A stretch of 64,000 nucleotides of DNA from Ruminococcus flavefaciens (lineage in GTDB: Bacteria; Bacillota; Clostridia; Oscillospirales; Ruminococcaceae). The notes below the pieces were generated by a model. It worked only from the letters and a program-made list of their open reading frames with translations, was not told the origin of the DNA and searched no databases. Shown piece after piece: positions 51,784 through 60,700 of this stretch (positions are counted from its first letter, which is position 1; each line of letters starts with the position of its first letter). A program made the translations under genes and the position numbers. Where the stretch lies: contig JAMPAU010000007.1 of the NCBI GenBank assembly GCA_023667045.1, positions 1 to 64,000 on the forward strand, written 5' to 3'.

Positions 51784-52797
51784 TTATTCAATGCCATTGG
51801 GATTTAGCTTTGTGAAGTTCCAACTGTCAGCACACATCTGCTCAATGTCAGACTTTGCTTCCCAGCCGAAAAGCTCCTTTGCCCTTGATGCGTCTGCATA
51901 GCAGGTTGCAATATCTCCGGCACGTCTGGAAGCTATCTTTTTAGGAATAGGCTTTCCACAGGCTTTTCCGTAAGCCTCTACAACTTCCAGTACGCTTGAA
52001 CCTTTTCCAGTGCCGAGATTTACAGGTATAAAGCCCTTATTTTTCATTGCATAGTCTATTGCACATACGTGACCGGCAGATAAGTCCATAACATGTATAT
52101 AATCTCTTACGCCTGTGCCGTCGGGCGTGTCATAGTCGTCGCCGTAAACGCTGAGTTGTTCCAGTCTGCCGGAAGCAACCTGTGCAATGTACGGAACAAG
52201 GTTATTTGGTATGCCGTTGGGGTCTTCTCCTATTAGACCACTGCTGTGTGCTCCGATAGGATTGAAGTAACGGAGTGCAACCGCACTGAAGTCCTCGTCT
52301 GCAACGCACACGTCACGGAGAATCTGTTCTATCATTACTTTGGTGTAGCCGTACGGATTAGTTGCGGAAGTAGGCATATCCTCAGTGTAGGGAGCTTTGT
52401 TGTTCATGCCGTAAACTGTAGCCGACGATGAGAAGACTATTCTCTTGCAGTTGTTTTCACGCATAACTCTGAGAAGAACAAGAGTACCATGAATATTATT
52501 TGTGTAGTATTCAAGCGGTTTGCGGACAGACTCGCCGACAGCCTTAAGACCTGCAAAATGTATCACAGCGTCTATTTTGTTCTCTCTGAATACTCCGGAA
52601 AGAGCCTCATAGTCGCATATATCAACCTTGAAAAATGCAACTTTTTTGCCTGTGATTTTTTCGATTCTGTCAACGACTGTCTCCTTTGAGTTGCTGAGGT
52701 TGTCCACTATAACTATCTCATGACCGTTTGAAAGAAGTTCAACACAGGTGTGGCTTCCGATAAAACCAGTGCCACCTGTTACAAGAATTTTACCCAT
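51784..52797 (-). CDS. galE: UDP-glucose 4-epimerase
   Basis: 337 aa. ILVTGGTGFIGSHTCVELL Rossmann motif, VIHFAGLKAVGES, the S...YxxxK active site (FSSSATVYG, NPYGYTKVMIEQIL) and the GTPDGTGVRDYIHVMDLS-like segment seen as YDTPDGTGVRDYIHV. Interconverts UDP-glucose and UDP-galactose. Start ATG 52797 after AGGAGG; the open frame upstream has no ribosome site. Confidence 0.96.
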   Translation of the reverse strand: MGKILVTGGTGFIGSHTCVELLSNGHEIVIVDNLSNSKETVVDRIEKITGKKVAFFKVDICDYEALSGVFRENKIDAVIHFAGLKAVGESVRKPLEYYTNNIHGTLVLLRVMRENNCKRIVFSSSATVYGMNNKAPYTEDMPTSATNPYGYTKVMIEQILRDVCVADEDFSAVALRYFNPIGAHSSGLIGEDPNGIPNNLVPYIAQVASGRLEQLSVYGDDYDTPDGTGVRDYIHVMDLSAGHVCAIDYAMKNKGFIPVNLGTGKGSSVLEVVEAYGKACGKPIPKKIASRRAGDIATCYADASRAKELFGWEAKSDIEQMCADSWNFTKLNPNGIE

Positions 52798-52867
52798 AAA
52801 AAAACCTCCTAAAAAATTTTCTATACTTCTTATTATATTATATTTCCACGTTTTTTGCAAGATATAA

Positions 52868-52896
52868 TTGAAAATTTCTTGCAAATATGTTATAAT
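52868..52896 (+). promoter_or_regulatory. Promoter of the TtcA-like gene
   Basis: TTGAAA (52868-52873) and TATAAT (52891-52896), 17-base spacing, within the maximal reading frame, so translation starts later at 52925. Confidence 0.75.
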
Positions 52897-52924
52897 CATC
52901 TTAATAAATTTTATGGAGGAAAAT

Positions 52925-53638
52925 ATGCAGAAAATTCTTGGTCATATGCGAAAAGCCATTCAGGACTATCACCTTATAAGCGACGGAGACCGTATATGTG
53001 TTGGCGTTTCCGGCGGTAAGGACAGTTTAGTTATGCTTAAAGGGCTTGTCCTGTTAAAACGTTTTATTGGTATTGAATACGAAATTACCGCCCTTACAAT
53101 AGACCCGAAATTCAACGGAAAAGAGGGCGATTATTCAGCGGTGGCGGAATTTTGTGAAAAACTCGGTGTTGAATATCATATTTTAAGAACGCAAATCGGC
53201 GAAATTGTCTTTGATGTCCGCAAAGAACCGAATCCGTGCAGTTTATGTGCAAGAATGAGGCGTGGTGCTGTTTACAACTCGGCAAAGGAACTGAAATGCA
53301 ATAAAATTGCACTTGGGCATAATTACGACGATGTTGTTGAAACTTTTATAATGAATCTCTTTACTGAGGGACGTATAGGGTGCTTTTCGCCGGCAACCTA
53401 CCTTGAAGACAGAGACATACATATTATACGTCCGCTTGTCCTTGCTACAGAGCGTGAAATCAGAAAAGTTGCAAAAAGTCTTCCGGTTGTGAAGTCTCAG
53501 TGCAAAGCGGACGGTCACACAAACCGTCAGAAAACCAAAGAATTTATCGCCGAAATGGAACGCAAAGAACATGGTTTCAAAGGCAGAATTTTTGGTGCAA
53601 TGCAACGTGCCGACATTGACGGCTGGGGTATAAAATAA
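52925..53638 (+). CDS. TtcA/TilS-like PP-loop tRNA-thiolation protein
   Basis: 237 aa. PP-loop ATPase motif GVSGGKDSLVMLKG, the C-x-x-C pair in PNPCSLCARMRRGAVY, and GHNYDDVVETFIMNL. This is the TtcA family (2-thiocytidine at tRNA position 32); the Firmicute homologues often lack direct proof. A cysteine near residue 193 (KSQCKADGHTNR) may be the third cluster ligand. Start ATG 52925 is four bases after GGAGG; ATG 52913 lies upstream of that site. Promoter at 52868 and terminator at 53639 make it a single gene. Confidence 0.85.
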   Translation: MQKILGHMRKAIQDYHLISDGDRICVGVSGGKDSLVMLKGLVLLKRFIGIEYEITALTIDPKFNGKEGDYSAVAEFCEKLGVEYHILRTQIGEIVFDVRKEPNPCSLCARMRRGAVYNSAKELKCNKIALGHNYDDVVETFIMNLFTEGRIGCFSPATYLEDRDIHIIRPLVLATEREIRKVAKSLPVVKSQCKADGHTNRQKTKEFIAEMERKEHGFKGRIFGAMQRADIDGWGIK

Positions 53639-53670
53639 AAAAGGCTCTCCCGAAGGAGAGTCTTTTTATT
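53639..53670 (+). terminator. Terminator after the TtcA-like gene
   Basis: GGCTCTCC-CGAA-GGAGAGTC with A and T5 runs, also facing the convergent scaE end, so possibly bidirectional. Confidence 0.88.
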
Positions 53671-53689
53671 ATCGTATGAACATTTTTAA

Positions 53690-54787
53690 TTAGTCATTCT
53701 TCTTTCTGAGAACGAATGCAGTACCGATTGCAACTGCGAGACCAGCAGCAGCTACGCCTACGCCAGCAACACCAGTCTTTGGTGATTCCTTACCAGCAGC
53801 AGTTGTTGTCTTAGCTGTAGTTGTTTTAGCTGTAGTTGTCTTAGCTGTTGTTTCAGACTGTGTAGCAGAATCAGATGTTGATGCAGAAGCAGATGTTGAT
53901 GCAGAAGCAGATGTTGTTGCAGATGATGTAGTAGCAGTAGGTGTTGTAGAAGTTGTAGATGTAGGAGTTGTAGATGTAGGAGTTGTAGATGTAGTAGTAG
54001 TTGTTGTTGTTGTAGGTGTTGTAGAAGTTGTAGTAGTTGTTGTGGTTGTAGGTGTTGTAGAAGTTGTAGTAGTTGTTGTAGTTGTTGTAGTTGTTGTAGT
54101 TGTTGTTGTAGTTGTTGTAGTTGTAGTAGTTGTTGTTGTGCCAGCTTCAATCTGAATGTAACCCTGTGTTATACCCTGAGTGAATGCATAAGCCTGCATG
54201 AGCTTACCTGTTTCATTGTTTGTCTTGTTAGTGAAAAGGTCCTTAGCATTGGCAGTGCTCTGGTAGTCAATCTGAATCGGGAAGAGTTCACCGCCCTCAA
54301 CAGAATCGGGGAGCTTGAAGTTAATTGTATATGCAACACCAGTAAAACCAGCATCGCCGTTACCAGATGTTGTAAGGAATACGCCTGTATCGCCGTTGTC
54401 CTTAATCTGCTGAGCAAGACGTTTAACAGCAGGACCAGCTTCAATATTGTAGTAGCCCCAATCATCAATGTCAAACTTTATATTCTTGCCGTTTTCACTT
54501 GGGTAGCAGTTTACATGGAGACCAGTTGATGAATAAACCTGGTCTACGTTACCGCCTATTGTAATTGTAACCGGAACAGTGCCGTCATTTGCAATAATTT
54601 CCTGTGCCTCTGCCAGTGAAAGAGTTACCTGTTCAACTGTAAGTGTAGGCTTGTACTCAGAGCCTGCAATTGTAGTAGCATCAAAACCATTATCGGGAGT
54701 AGCAAAAGCAGAAATTGAAGTAGCAGATACTGCAACAGCGGAAACTGCAAGTGCAGTAAAAGCTTTCTTTAAAGAATTAGTCTTCAT
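53690..54787 (-). CDS. scaE: ScaE-like cell-wall-anchored cohesin protein
   Basis: 365 aa. Signal peptide (to about residue 29), one cohesin domain (about 35-215: SEYKPTLTVEQVTLSLAEAQ ... PIQIDYQSTANAKDLF), a Thr-rich linker of about 100 residues, then a sorting signal: SPKTG (an LPxTG variant), hydrophobic helix GVAGVGVAAAGLAVAIGTAF and basic end RKKND. Sortase would link it to peptidoglycan. In R. flavefaciens the single ScaE cohesin binds the X-dockerins of ScaB and CttA and so fixes the whole cellulosome to the cell. Last gene of the cluster in the known order. AAAGGAAAT ribosome site. Confidence 0.93.
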   Translation of the reverse strand: MKTNSLKKAFTALAVSAVAVSATSISAFATPDNGFDATTIAGSEYKPTLTVEQVTLSLAEAQEIIANDGTVPVTITIGGNVDQVYSSTGLHVNCYPSENGKNIKFDIDDWGYYNIEAGPAVKRLAQQIKDNGDTGVFLTTSGNGDAGFTGVAYTINFKLPDSVEGGELFPIQIDYQSTANAKDLFTNKTNNETGKLMQAYAFTQGITQGYIQIEAGTTTTTTTTTTTTTTTTTTTTTTTTTTSTTPTTTTTTTTSTTPTTTTTTTTSTTPTSTTPTSTTSTTPTATTSSATTSASASTSASASTSDSATQSETTAKTTTAKTTTAKTTTAAGKESPKTGVAGVGVAAAGLAVAIGTAFVLRKKND

Positions 54788-54828
54788 TTTGATTTATTTC
54801 CTTTCAGATTAAATTAAAATTATTTATA

Positions 54829-54855
54829 TTTATCTGCCGCCACCCGACGGCAGAT
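54829..54855 (-). terminator. Hairpin between cttA and scaE
   Basis: TCTGCCG-CCACCCG-ACGGCAGA hairpin (54831-54853) downstream of cttA; the following T-content is modest, so it may be an attenuator or RNA-processing/stability element rather than a full stop. It could set the cttA to scaE ratio. Confidence 0.55.
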
Positions 54856-54870
54856 TTCACACATTATAGA

Positions 54871-57369
54871 TTAACTGTTAAAAATTTCGTCCCAACCGTC
54901 TCTGTCACCAATTGTAAACTCATCTTCTGTTGCAAGAAGAGAATAGTACATCTGGATAGCTGTTGCATCATTAGCATCAACCATTCTATCTGCCTTAGTT
55001 GCCTTCCAGTTGTCCTTTACTTCTCCAACATCAGACTGGTTCGGGTCGCCAAGGAATGCAGCGAAGTCATCATAAATTGATGTAGGACCATCAATTAAGT
55101 CAGAATATCCAAGTTGAGCTGTATCTACAGTACCGCCGGTTGAAAGTACAGCATAGTAAGTAAGTACCTGTGTGCCGTCAACTGCGTCAACATAATAGTC
55201 AAGGTTTACGTCACCTAAGTAACCGATATAAACTTCTACTGAAGCATCACTGCCGTCAGCAGTCTTGAGTGCGTCGCCCTCTGTGAGAACTACCTTACCT
55301 GTTGAATCGCTGACTGTAGGACCTGCATAAGTAAGAACTGCATCATACTTGAAGTCTTCGTCGCCAACTGTAAACATTTCATTAGGAGTTGAAGCAAATC
55401 CAAAATCAATTGTCTTGTCTTCGTCTGCGAGGTCTTCGTCTACATAAGTAATGTGAAGAACGAGATTATCGCCGACCTGGTCTTTATGGAATTCTTCTTC
55501 ATAGCTGTAGTAGAAACCATAGCTTGCAGTTTCAACTGATACTGTTAAGCTTTCTACTTCGCCAGCAAGTACAAGACCAGAGCCTGAACCTGTTGTAGTT
55601 GTTTCTGTGCCTGTTTCAGAACCTGTAGCACTTGTTTCTGTTGTAACTGTTCCTGTGCCTGTCTCAGAACCTGTAGCACTTGTTTCTGTTGTAACTGTTC
55701 CTGTGCCTGTCTCAGAACCTGTAGCGCTTGTTTCTGTTGTAACTGTTCCTGTGCCTGTCTCAGAACCTGTAGCGCTTGTTTCTGTTGTAACTGTTTCTGT
55801 GCCTGTCTCAGAACCTGTAGCACTTGTTTCTGTTGTAACTGTTTCTGTACCTGTCTCAGAACCTGTAGCACTTGTTTCTGTTGTAGTTGTTTCTGTGCCT
55901 GTCTCAGAACCTGTAGCACTTGTTTCTGTTGTAGTTGTTTCTGTGCCTGTCTCTGTTTCGCTTGTTACTGTAGTAGTTGTAGTTGTTTCAGTTTCGCTGT
56001 CTGTTGAAACTGTAGTAGTTGTTGTAGTAGTGGAATCAGTTGTAGTAGTAGATGATGTTGTTGAAGTTGTTGTAACAGGGTCTCTGTAAATTCTTAAACC
56101 TACTGTAGCAAGAATATCGTCTGCATTGTAGATGTCGCCGACTTCAACAGTAGCAACCATATGCTTTACAGAATCTGCCACTTCGTCATCTGGGAAATCG
56201 CCAGTGAGTGTGTAAGTACCCTGTTTTGCTGTTGCTGTAAGACCGTAGAGGTCATTATCAGCAAATGAAGCAATATCTGCTGTAGTAATATCTATATTGT
56301 AATTAACGGAAATCTTATTGATTTCGTTCATTACAACATCGTAGAGGTCAGCCACATAAGAGTTATTCATAATATCTGTTACAGTTGCAGGGATATTAAT
56401 TTCTCTGTTGAACTTATCTTCTACCTTGTCAATCTTGTCGCTGTACTTGCCGTTGTCAATGTAGTCGTTGATAGTCTCGATAAGGCTCTTCATATTAGGA
56501 CTGCTTGCACTGCGTTCAACAGTGTAAACCTTATCCTTATTATTGTTAGCCTTGTTAATCCATCCTTCATACTTTGAGAATTTGCTGTCGAAATCAGCCT
56601 TAGCCTTAGCTGTTACATCAGCAGGAAGATTAGCACTGTCAATTGAAGCATAAGCTATAGCCTTGATTTCATTGAACTTAGCAAGAGCAAAGTCACCAGC
56701 ATCGCCGGCTGCAAATACTGTCTTGCCGTTAACAGCTGTGTTAGCAGTATACTTAGCCTTTACGTCCATTGTGTAGCCGTTTGCAAGGTCACTGCCCTCG
56801 ATTACAACTTCATATGTACCGGAGAAATCAACTGAGCTGAAATCTGCCTCTGCAATTTCCGGAGCGCCATACTTTTCAGCAAGTTCTTTCATTGAATCGT
56901 CAAGAGAAATTACCTTACCAGCATCCATGAAAGCGGACAGGTCAGGATTTACAATTTTTCCGGTAACAGTAATATCGCCATTGTTGGAAATTGTGTACTG
57001 TACGCCGTCTTCACTGAGCATATCAATAACGAGCTGTGCTTTTCCGGAATACTTTCCAGAATGATTAAGGATAGCATTCGCTATAGTTTCCTTTGCAATT
57101 GTGTTTGCCTTGTTGTTGTTTTTGTTGCCTATTGCAACGAGTTCAGCATAGAAAGCAGAATACCATGTAGATTCTGTCTGACCGGGAGCAATATAAAGAA
57201 GATTATCTTTAAGAGTATAAACTTCCTTTTCAGATGATTCTGTATTTTCTGCCGTTGACTGAACTGAATCATTTGTTACAGCGTAAGACGTATAAGTCAG
57301 ACACTGAGAGAGAGCAAGCGGAACAGAAGCTACTGTTGCAAAAACTCTCTTAAATAATGAATTCTTCAT
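54871..57369 (-). CDS. cttA: CttA-like cellulose-adhesion protein with C-terminal X-dockerin
   Basis: 832 aa. Signal peptide (MKNSLFKRVFATVASVPLAL), a large N-terminal region (about 50-440) with no recognised enzyme motif where CttA has its carbohydrate-binding modules, then a Thr/Glu/Gly linker (about 445-600) containing seven 16-residue repeats. The X module (about 605-715) is followed by a dockerin (about 715-800) with GDVNLDYYVDAVDGTQ and DANDATAIQ. The X-dockerin shares YDDFAAFLGD and DGPTS with ScaB, so both should dock on ScaE. CttA assignment rests on X-dockerin plus gene order. Start ATG 57369 has GAGAGG; 138 further in-frame bases upstream contain no start signal. Confidence 0.85.
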   Translation of the reverse strand: MKNSLFKRVFATVASVPLALSQCLTYTSYAVTNDSVQSTAENTESSEKEVYTLKDNLLYIAPGQTESTWYSAFYAELVAIGNKNNNKANTIAKETIANAILNHSGKYSGKAQLVIDMLSEDGVQYTISNNGDITVTGKIVNPDLSAFMDAGKVISLDDSMKELAEKYGAPEIAEADFSSVDFSGTYEVVIEGSDLANGYTMDVKAKYTANTAVNGKTVFAAGDAGDFALAKFNEIKAIAYASIDSANLPADVTAKAKADFDSKFSKYEGWINKANNNKDKVYTVERSASSPNMKSLIETINDYIDNGKYSDKIDKVEDKFNREINIPATVTDIMNNSYVADLYDVVMNEINKISVNYNIDITTADIASFADNDLYGLTATAKQGTYTLTGDFPDDEVADSVKHMVATVEVGDIYNADDILATVGLRIYRDPVTTTSTTSSTTTTDSTTTTTTTVSTDSETETTTTTTVTSETETGTETTTTETSATGSETGTETTTTETSATGSETGTETVTTETSATGSETGTETVTTETSATGSETGTGTVTTETSATGSETGTGTVTTETSATGSETGTGTVTTETSATGSETGTETTTTGSGSGLVLAGEVESLTVSVETASYGFYYSYEEEFHKDQVGDNLVLHITYVDEDLADEDKTIDFGFASTPNEMFTVGDEDFKYDAVLTYAGPTVSDSTGKVVLTEGDALKTADGSDASVEVYIGYLGDVNLDYYVDAVDGTQVLTYYAVLSTGGTVDTAQLGYSDLIDGPTSIYDDFAAFLGDPNQSDVGEVKDNWKATKADRMVDANDATAIQMYYSLLATEDEFTIGDRDGWDEIFNS
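55610..55945 (-). repeat. 48-bp minisatellite in cttA (7 units)
   Basis: Seven tandem units of 48 bp (reading CCTGTCTCAGAACCTGTAGC on the plus strand at each start) encode a 16-residue Thr/Glu/Ser/Gly repeat containing ATGSETGT. Units differ by only a few bases, and adjacent units are most alike. Confidence 0.92.
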
Positions 57370-57497
57370 TGTTTTATACCTCTCTAATATATTTTTTCCA
57401 GAACTGACAAATATTTGATATAAGTCATTATATCCGGAGTTAAATTTCAGCGGGGTAAACATAAACCTATAACTAACCCCCAGAAATTCATAACTAC

Positions 57498-57526
57498 ATT
57501 TTATCACACAAAACGCAATAAGTCAA
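57498..57526 (-). promoter_or_regulatory. Promoter of cttA
   Basis: Minus strand TTGACT (57526-57521) and TAAAAT (57503-57498), 17-base spacing, giving a leader of about 120 bases before the cttA ATG. The 57370-57791 gap otherwise holds only AT-rich DNA and the scaB terminator. Confidence 0.7.
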
Positions 57527-57741
57527 GCGGTACTGTAGAATTTTTTTAAAAATTATTCACGATTAAAAGCTTTGTTTTTTGTACTTATTTCACAATTTCA
57601 ACATCAAAAACCGCCTAAAATTACATTTTTAAGAATTTAATGTAAAATTTTATTTTTTTATAAATAATAATACAGCGAGAATCCTCTTGTAATATTATCA
57701 TATCACTTTAAATTCCATTTGTCAAGATGTAGTTTTTTCCG

Positions 57742-57775
57742 AAAAAAAAGCAGACCGGAGAGGTCTGCTTTTTTA
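57742..57775 (-). terminator. Terminator after scaB
   Basis: AGCAGACC-GGAG-AGGTCTGCT hairpin with A8 and T6 flanks, just beyond the scaB stop codon at 57792. It separates scaA-scaB from cttA-scaE. Confidence 0.92.
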
Positions 57776-57791
57776 ATTGTTTTAGTGGTGA

Positions 57792-60700
57792 TTATGCCTG
57801 TTTGCCATACTTATCAAGTGTAGCCTGTACATAGGATGCATCGCCGAATCTGAACGGTGATGAAATATCCCATGCTTCCTGAACAGTCATCTCGCCGAGA
57901 GGCTCAACTTCTGTTGAGGCATATGAATAGAATACCTGAATTGCAGTAGCGTCTGTAGCCATAATCTCTCTGCCAGCCTTCTTTAGCTTCCAGTTGTCAG
58001 GGTCCCACTCATTTACGTCAACGTCGCCAAGGAATGCAGCGAAATCGTCGTAAACTGATGTAGGTCCGTCAACTAACTCAGAATCTGAAAGTTTAACATC
58101 ATTTGGTGTTGTACCATTTGTTGAAACTTCAGCATAGTAGGTCAGTGCCTGTGAGCCGTCAATTGCGTCAGCAGCATTGTCAAGGTTTATATCGCCCTTT
58201 ACGCCGATATATACAGTAATTACTACCTGTTCTTTATCGGGATTGAGGAGAGGACGAATATCGTCTTCACCGTCTGTACCGAAGTTGTAGTATACAGGAA
58301 CTTCATACTTGAATGTATCGTTATTGATGTCGTATACGCTTGCAGGAGTTGCACCATTGAATGTGATGTTTGCAGGGTCAAAGCTTACTTCTTCAGGTTC
58401 AGCACCTTCATAGTCAACCTTGAACATCTTAGCAATTGTAATCTGGTCTTTGCTGAATCCGCCTTCCTTAGTACCGCCTTCACGTGTACCGTCGTCATGG
58501 CTGAAGTAGAAACCGATTTCAGTTGTAAGGTCTGCATAGTAGTGAGGATATGTGAGAGTTGTAGTAGTTGTTGTTTCAGTTGTTGTTGTAGTTGTTGTCT
58601 GTGTAGTAGACTGTGTCTGACTTGCGTTAGAAACGTTTGTAGACGCACTAGTTCTTGTATTTGAAGCATCAGTGTTGTCAATAGAACCAGTTGTAGTTGT
58701 AGTTACAGTAGTAACTGTAGTTGTTTCAGTAGTAGTTGTTTCAGTAGTTGTTGTTGTAGATTCTGTTGTTGAAGCAGATGTTGTAGCGGAAGATGTTGTT
58801 GAAGCGGAAGTTGTAGCAGAAGATGTTGTTGAAGCTGATGTTGTAGCGGAAGCACTTGTTGAAGCTGATGTTGTAGCAGAAGATGTTGTTGAAGCTGATG
58901 TTGTAGCGGAAGCTGTAGTAGTTGTTGTAGTTGTAGTAGTTGTTGTTGTAGAAGTTGTAGTAGTTGATGTAGTCTTAGCCTTAACGATGATAGCACCGTC
59001 AATTGTCATGATATTCTTTGTAATATCATTGCCGTTTGTGTCGCTTGCAAAGAGGTCAGTAATTGTTACAGGGTAAGTACCGTCTGCACAGTCTTCCGGA
59101 ACAGTGTAAGTAAGTGTAATTACAACGTCGCCGTCTGCAGCAGCAGTGCCAGCACCCTTTGAGTTAGCGAATGCATACTCGTTTGTCTTGTCATTTGCAA
59201 CAAGTGTATTGCCGTAAGGTGTACCTGCGGACTTGTCGTAAATAATCGGGTCTGTACCATTGATAACAAACTGTGCACCGCCTACAGGAAGCTTAGAGTC
59301 GTTTGTATCCTTAACAACCATGTTTACAGTAACTGTTTCGCCGGGTTCAGCTGTAACAGTATCAATCTGCCAGATGATAGCACCGGAAGCAGCTGTAACT
59401 GTAGTAGTTGTGGTTGTTGTTGTAGTAGTGGTTGTTGTTGTAGTTGTAGTTGTTGTAGTTGTTGTAGTTGTAGTAGGTGCAGAAGTTGTAGTAGTGGACT
59501 TAGCCTCTACGATGATAGCACCGTCAACAACGAGGATATTCTTTGTAATGTCAGTACCGTTAGTATCGCTTACAAAGAGGTCTGTAAGAGTTACAGGGTA
59601 TCTGCCGGGTTCGCAGTCGTCCGGAATATCAAATGTAAGTGTAACTACATTTGACTTATCTGGAGCGATAACAGAACTGCCGATTTCATGAGCAAATGCT
59701 ACTTCCTTTTCGTTAGCTACAACGTCAGCACCATAGCCCTCTGAACCAGTTACACCCTTATATGTTACACCGGTAGCAGAATCAATGATGAACTGAGCAC
59801 CGGAAACAGGGAGCTTAGCATCTTTCTGGTCGTTAACAACAACGTTAACCTTTACGTTTGTATCGCCAGGGTTAACAGTTACAGTATCAACTACCCACAT
59901 GATGTTTCCATCGGGAGCAGTAACTGTAGTAGTTGTTGTAGTCGGAGTAGTTGTAGTAGTTGTGGTTGTAGTAGTAGTTGTTGTTGTTGTAGTTGTGGTT
60001 GTTGTAGTAGAAGCAGAAGTTGTAGTAGTAGTCTTTGCCTTAACAATGATAGCACCGTCAATTGTCATGATATTCTTTGTAATATCAAGACCGTTTGTGT
60101 CACTTGCAAAGAGGTCAGTAATTGTTACGGGATAAGTACCGTCTGCACAGTCTTCCGGAACAGTGTAAGTAAGTGTAATTACAACGTCGCCGTCTGCAGC
60201 AGCAGTGCCAGCACCCTTTGAGTTAGCGAATGCATACTCGTTTGTCTTGTCATTTGCAACAAGTGTATTGCCGTAAGGTGTACCTGCGGACTTGTCGTAA
60301 ATAATCGGGTCTGTACCATTGATAACAAACTGTGCACCGCCTACAGGAAGCTTAGAGTCGTTTGTATCCTTAACAACCATGTTTACAGTAACTGTTTCGC
60401 CGGGTTCAGCTGTAACAGTATCAATCTGCCAGATGATAGCACCAGAAGCAGCTGTAACTGTAGTAGTTGTGGTTGTTGTTGTAGTTGTGGTGGTGGTAGT
60501 TGTTGTTGTGGTGGTAGTTGTGGTAGAAGCAGAAGTTGTAGTAGTAGTCTTTGCCTTGATATTGATAGCACCGTCAACGAGCTTTACCTTTGAGGTAATG
60601 TCCTTGCCGTTTGTATCAGAAATGAAAGCATCTGACCACTTAACCGGATATTTGCCGTCTGCACAGTCATCCGGAACTGTGAATGTAAGAACAAGAACAT

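Noticed and set aside
53758-54150. Minus-strand Leu/Gln-rich frames across the scaE, cttA and scaA linkers
   Set aside because: Out-of-frame readings of Thr-repeat DNA inside well-supported genes.
55610-55945. Possible CRISPR array (regular 48-bp periodicity)
   Set aside because: Units are contiguous without unique spacers and stay in frame in cttA; no cas genes occur in the window.
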